A stretch of 6,960 nucleotides of DNA, from positions 1 through 6,960 of the forward strand of contig DETN01000206.1 of NCBI GenBank assembly GCA_002362155.1. The letters run 5' to 3'. The DNA comes from Lachnospiraceae bacterium UBA3287 (GTDB lineage: Bacteria; Bacillota; Clostridia; Lachnospirales; Lachnospiraceae). Position 1 is the stretch's first letter, and the number at the start of each line of letters is the position of its first letter. The notes below the pieces were generated by a model. The model was given only the letters and a program-made list of their open reading frames with translations, was not told where the DNA came from and did not search any database. The translations under genes were made by a program, and so were the position numbers. Positions 5,542 to 6,960 of the stretch are shown piece by piece.

Positions 5542-6180
5542 ATGGCTTTCGATTTTAAGAAGGAATACAAAGAGTTTTACATGCCAAAGAACAGGCCCGG
5601 GATCGTAACTGTTCCCCCGGCCACCTACATAGCGGTCAGAGGGAGCGGCGATCCCAATGAAGAGGGCGGTGCATACAAGCAGGCAGTGGGCGTCCTCTAC
5701 GCTGTCGCCTATACACTGAAAATGAGCTGTATGACCGACCATCAGATCCAGGGCTTCTATCCGTATGTGGTCCCTCCCCTGGAGGGCTTCTGGCAGCAGG
5801 ACGGGATCGAAGGAGTGGATTATACCAACAAGGCTGCTTTTCACTGGATCTCCGTGATCCGCCTGCCGGAGTTTGTCACAGGGGAGGACTTCAGGTGGGC
5901 TGTCGAAACAGCTGAAATGAAAAAGAAGACGGACTGCTCGGCGGCAGAGCTCCTGACCATCGACGAAGGGCTCTGCGTTCAGATCATGCATCACGGTCCC
6001 TATGACAGTGAACCTGCGACTGTGGCCCTGATGGATGAGTTTCTGGAAAGGAACGGGTACGCAAATGATTTCAGCCATGCCCGCCTGCACCATGAGATCT
6101 ATCTGAGCGACCCGAGAAAATCGGCGCCGGAAAACTTAAGGACCGTGATCCGTCATCCCATCCGGAAAAAAGGAGAGTGA
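5542..6180 (+). CDS. GyrI-like small-molecule-binding domain protein
   Basis: A 212-residue stand-alone GyrI-like protein (COG4832-type), related to the effector-binding domains of AraC/MerR regulators but lacking any DNA-binding domain. Typical features are PPATYIAVRGSGDPN (25-39), a long central helix with VGVLYAVAYTLK (49-60), YPYVVPPLEGFW (73-84), the strand-turn VQIMHHGPYD (146-155) and the C-terminal HHEIYLSDPRK (183-193), whose E185 is at the ligand-contact position of the fold. Such proteins bind lipophilic or cationic compounds, and some relatives hydrolyse them. The gene follows the VOC gene after 16 bases and precedes the YoaP gene by four, so all are probably co-transcribed. A likely job is capture or detoxification of a small molecule; the specific ligand is unknown. 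Confidence 0.88.
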   Translation: MAFDFKKEYKEFYMPKNRPGIVTVPPATYIAVRGSGDPNEEGGAYKQAVGVLYAVAYTLKMSCMTDHQIQGFYPYVVPPLEGFWQQDGIEGVDYTNKAAFHWISVIRLPEFVTGEDFRWAVETAEMKKKTDCSAAELLTIDEGLCVQIMHHGPYDSEPATVALMDEFLERNGYANDFSHARLHHEIYLSDPRKSAPENLRTVIRHPIRKKGE

Positions 6181-6184
6181 GAGG

Positions 6185-6931
6185 ATGGAATATATCAGAG
6201 TGACCAGGGAAAACCTGGAAAAGGAGCATATCTGCTGCGCCATCTCAAACAATAAGGACGTACAGGTATCGTCAAAGAAGGCATGGCTGGAGGGCAGGTT
6301 CGACGAGGGGCTTGTCTTTTTAAAGAGCGCCGAGAGGGGCAAGTGCTTTATAGAATACATCCCGGCGGAAAAGGCATGGGTCCCCGTGGAGGCGGAAGGA
6401 TATATCTATATCGACTGTCTGTGGGTATCGGGCTCCTTCAAGGGCCACGGATATTCCAGCGACCTGCTGTCGGAGTGCATAAAGGACAGCAGGGAAAAGG
6501 GGAAAAAGGGCCTGTGCATCCTGGCGGCAGGAAAAAAGAGACCCTTTCTGGCAGATCCGAAGTTCCTGAAATACAAGGGATTTTCCGTATGCGATGAGGC
6601 GGATAACGGGATCCAGCTCTGGTACCTGCCCTTTGAGGAGGGTGCACAAAGGCCCCGCTTTAAGGAATGCGCAAGGCACCCTCATACCGAAGAGAAGGGA
6701 TATGTCCTTTACTACACCAGCCAGTGCCCCTTCAACGGGAAGTATGTTCCCATCCTGGAAGAGACGGCCAGAGAAAACGGAATACCCTTTAAAGCCATTC
6801 ATCTGGAAAGCAGGGAGGAGGCGAGGAGCGCTCCCACGCCCGTCACCACCTACGCCCTTTTCCGCGACGGAGAATACGTCACCAACGAGCAGATGAACGA
6901 CAAAAAGTTCCTGAAGCTTGTCAGAGGGTAA
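6185..6931 (+). CDS. GNAT N-acetyltransferase with C-terminal YoaP domain
   Basis: A 248-residue two-domain protein. The N-terminal part (about 1-150) is a GNAT fold; acetyl-CoA would bind at SGSFKGHGYS (82-91), a variant of the Q/RxxGxG/A motif, after the strand YIYIDCLWV (73-81). The C-terminal part (about 170-248) is the YoaP domain of Bacillus subtilis YoaP-like proteins. It carries YYTSQCPFNGKYV (176-188), in which C181 and the adjacent Pro recall a thioredoxin-like turn, and it ends with TTYALFRDGEYVTN (221-234). The length fits the family. GGAG (6172-6175) lies nine bases before the ATG. It is the last gene of operon B in the window; no clear terminator is visible in the remaining 29 bases. 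The acetyl acceptor is unknown. The family assignment is confident; a role in modifying a compound bound by the operon's other proteins is inference. Confidence 0.9.
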   Translation: MEYIRVTRENLEKEHICCAISNNKDVQVSSKKAWLEGRFDEGLVFLKSAERGKCFIEYIPAEKAWVPVEAEGYIYIDCLWVSGSFKGHGYSSDLLSECIKDSREKGKKGLCILAAGKKRPFLADPKFLKYKGFSVCDEADNGIQLWYLPFEEGAQRPRFKECARHPHTEEKGYVLYYTSQCPFNGKYVPILEETARENGIPFKAIHLESREEARSAPTPVTTYALFRDGEYVTNEQMNDKKFLKLVRG

Positions 6932-6960
6932 AGGAAACTGCCTGCCCTGGACAGTCTTTC

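Noticed and set aside
6932..6960. Possible terminator after the YoaP gene
   Set aside because: Only a 4-bp ACTG/CAGT stem with an 11-base loop can be drawn, and the T-run is cut by the window end; this is too weak to call.
1..6960. CRISPR arrays, insertion sequences, tRNA or rRNA genes, attachment sites
   Set aside because: No spaced direct repeats, transposase motifs, terminal inverted repeats or RNA gene signatures were seen on either strand.

Overview
The window looks like a chromosomal segment from a GC-moderate member of the Firmicutes, probably class Clostridia and possibly Lachnospiraceae-like. This rests on strong GGAGG/AAGGAG ribosome binding sites, heavy use of AGG/AGA for arginine, compact overlapping genes, and gene families common in anaerobic gut Clostridia: ATC-hydrolase-like, CGMCE-type HMA, YoaP and GyrI-like proteins. 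The taxonomy is inference; no rRNA or marker gene is present. All recognisable genes are on the + strand.

Bases 1-601 hold no recognisable gene. There is a convincing intrinsic terminator (278-336), then a promoter (-35 at 419-424, -10 at 442-447) with a 16-bp palindrome just downstream of the expected transcription start (457-472). A second copy of that palindrome lies at 555-570, just ahead of the first gene. This looks like a repressor-controlled operon.

Operon A (602-3820) is five tightly packed genes: an L-2-amino-thiazoline-4-carboxylic-acid-hydrolase-family protein, a small HMA metal-binding protein, a ZIP-family metal transporter, a leucine-carboxyl-methyltransferase-family (COG3315-like) methyltransferase, and a second class I SAM methyltransferase. 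The HMA and ZIP genes point to transition-metal handling; the roles of the hydrolase-like protein and the methyltransferases are unknown. Both methyltransferase genes are interrupted as given, one by an in-frame TAA (2806-2808) and one by a +1 shift at a CCCC run (3505-3508). The flanking genes are intact. The operon ends in two hairpins, the second a good intrinsic terminator (3851-3892).

A noncoding stretch (about 3893-4123) leads to an extended -10 promoter (4124-4132) and operon B (4192-6931): a YafY-type HTH/WYL regulator, a VOC (glyoxalase-fold) protein, a GyrI-like ligand-binding protein, and a GNAT protein with a C-terminal YoaP domain. Spacing is 4 bases of overlap, then 16 and 4 bases apart. 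This resembles a small ligand-sensing or chemical-stress cassette whose regulator is its own first gene; the inducing compound cannot be read from the sequence.
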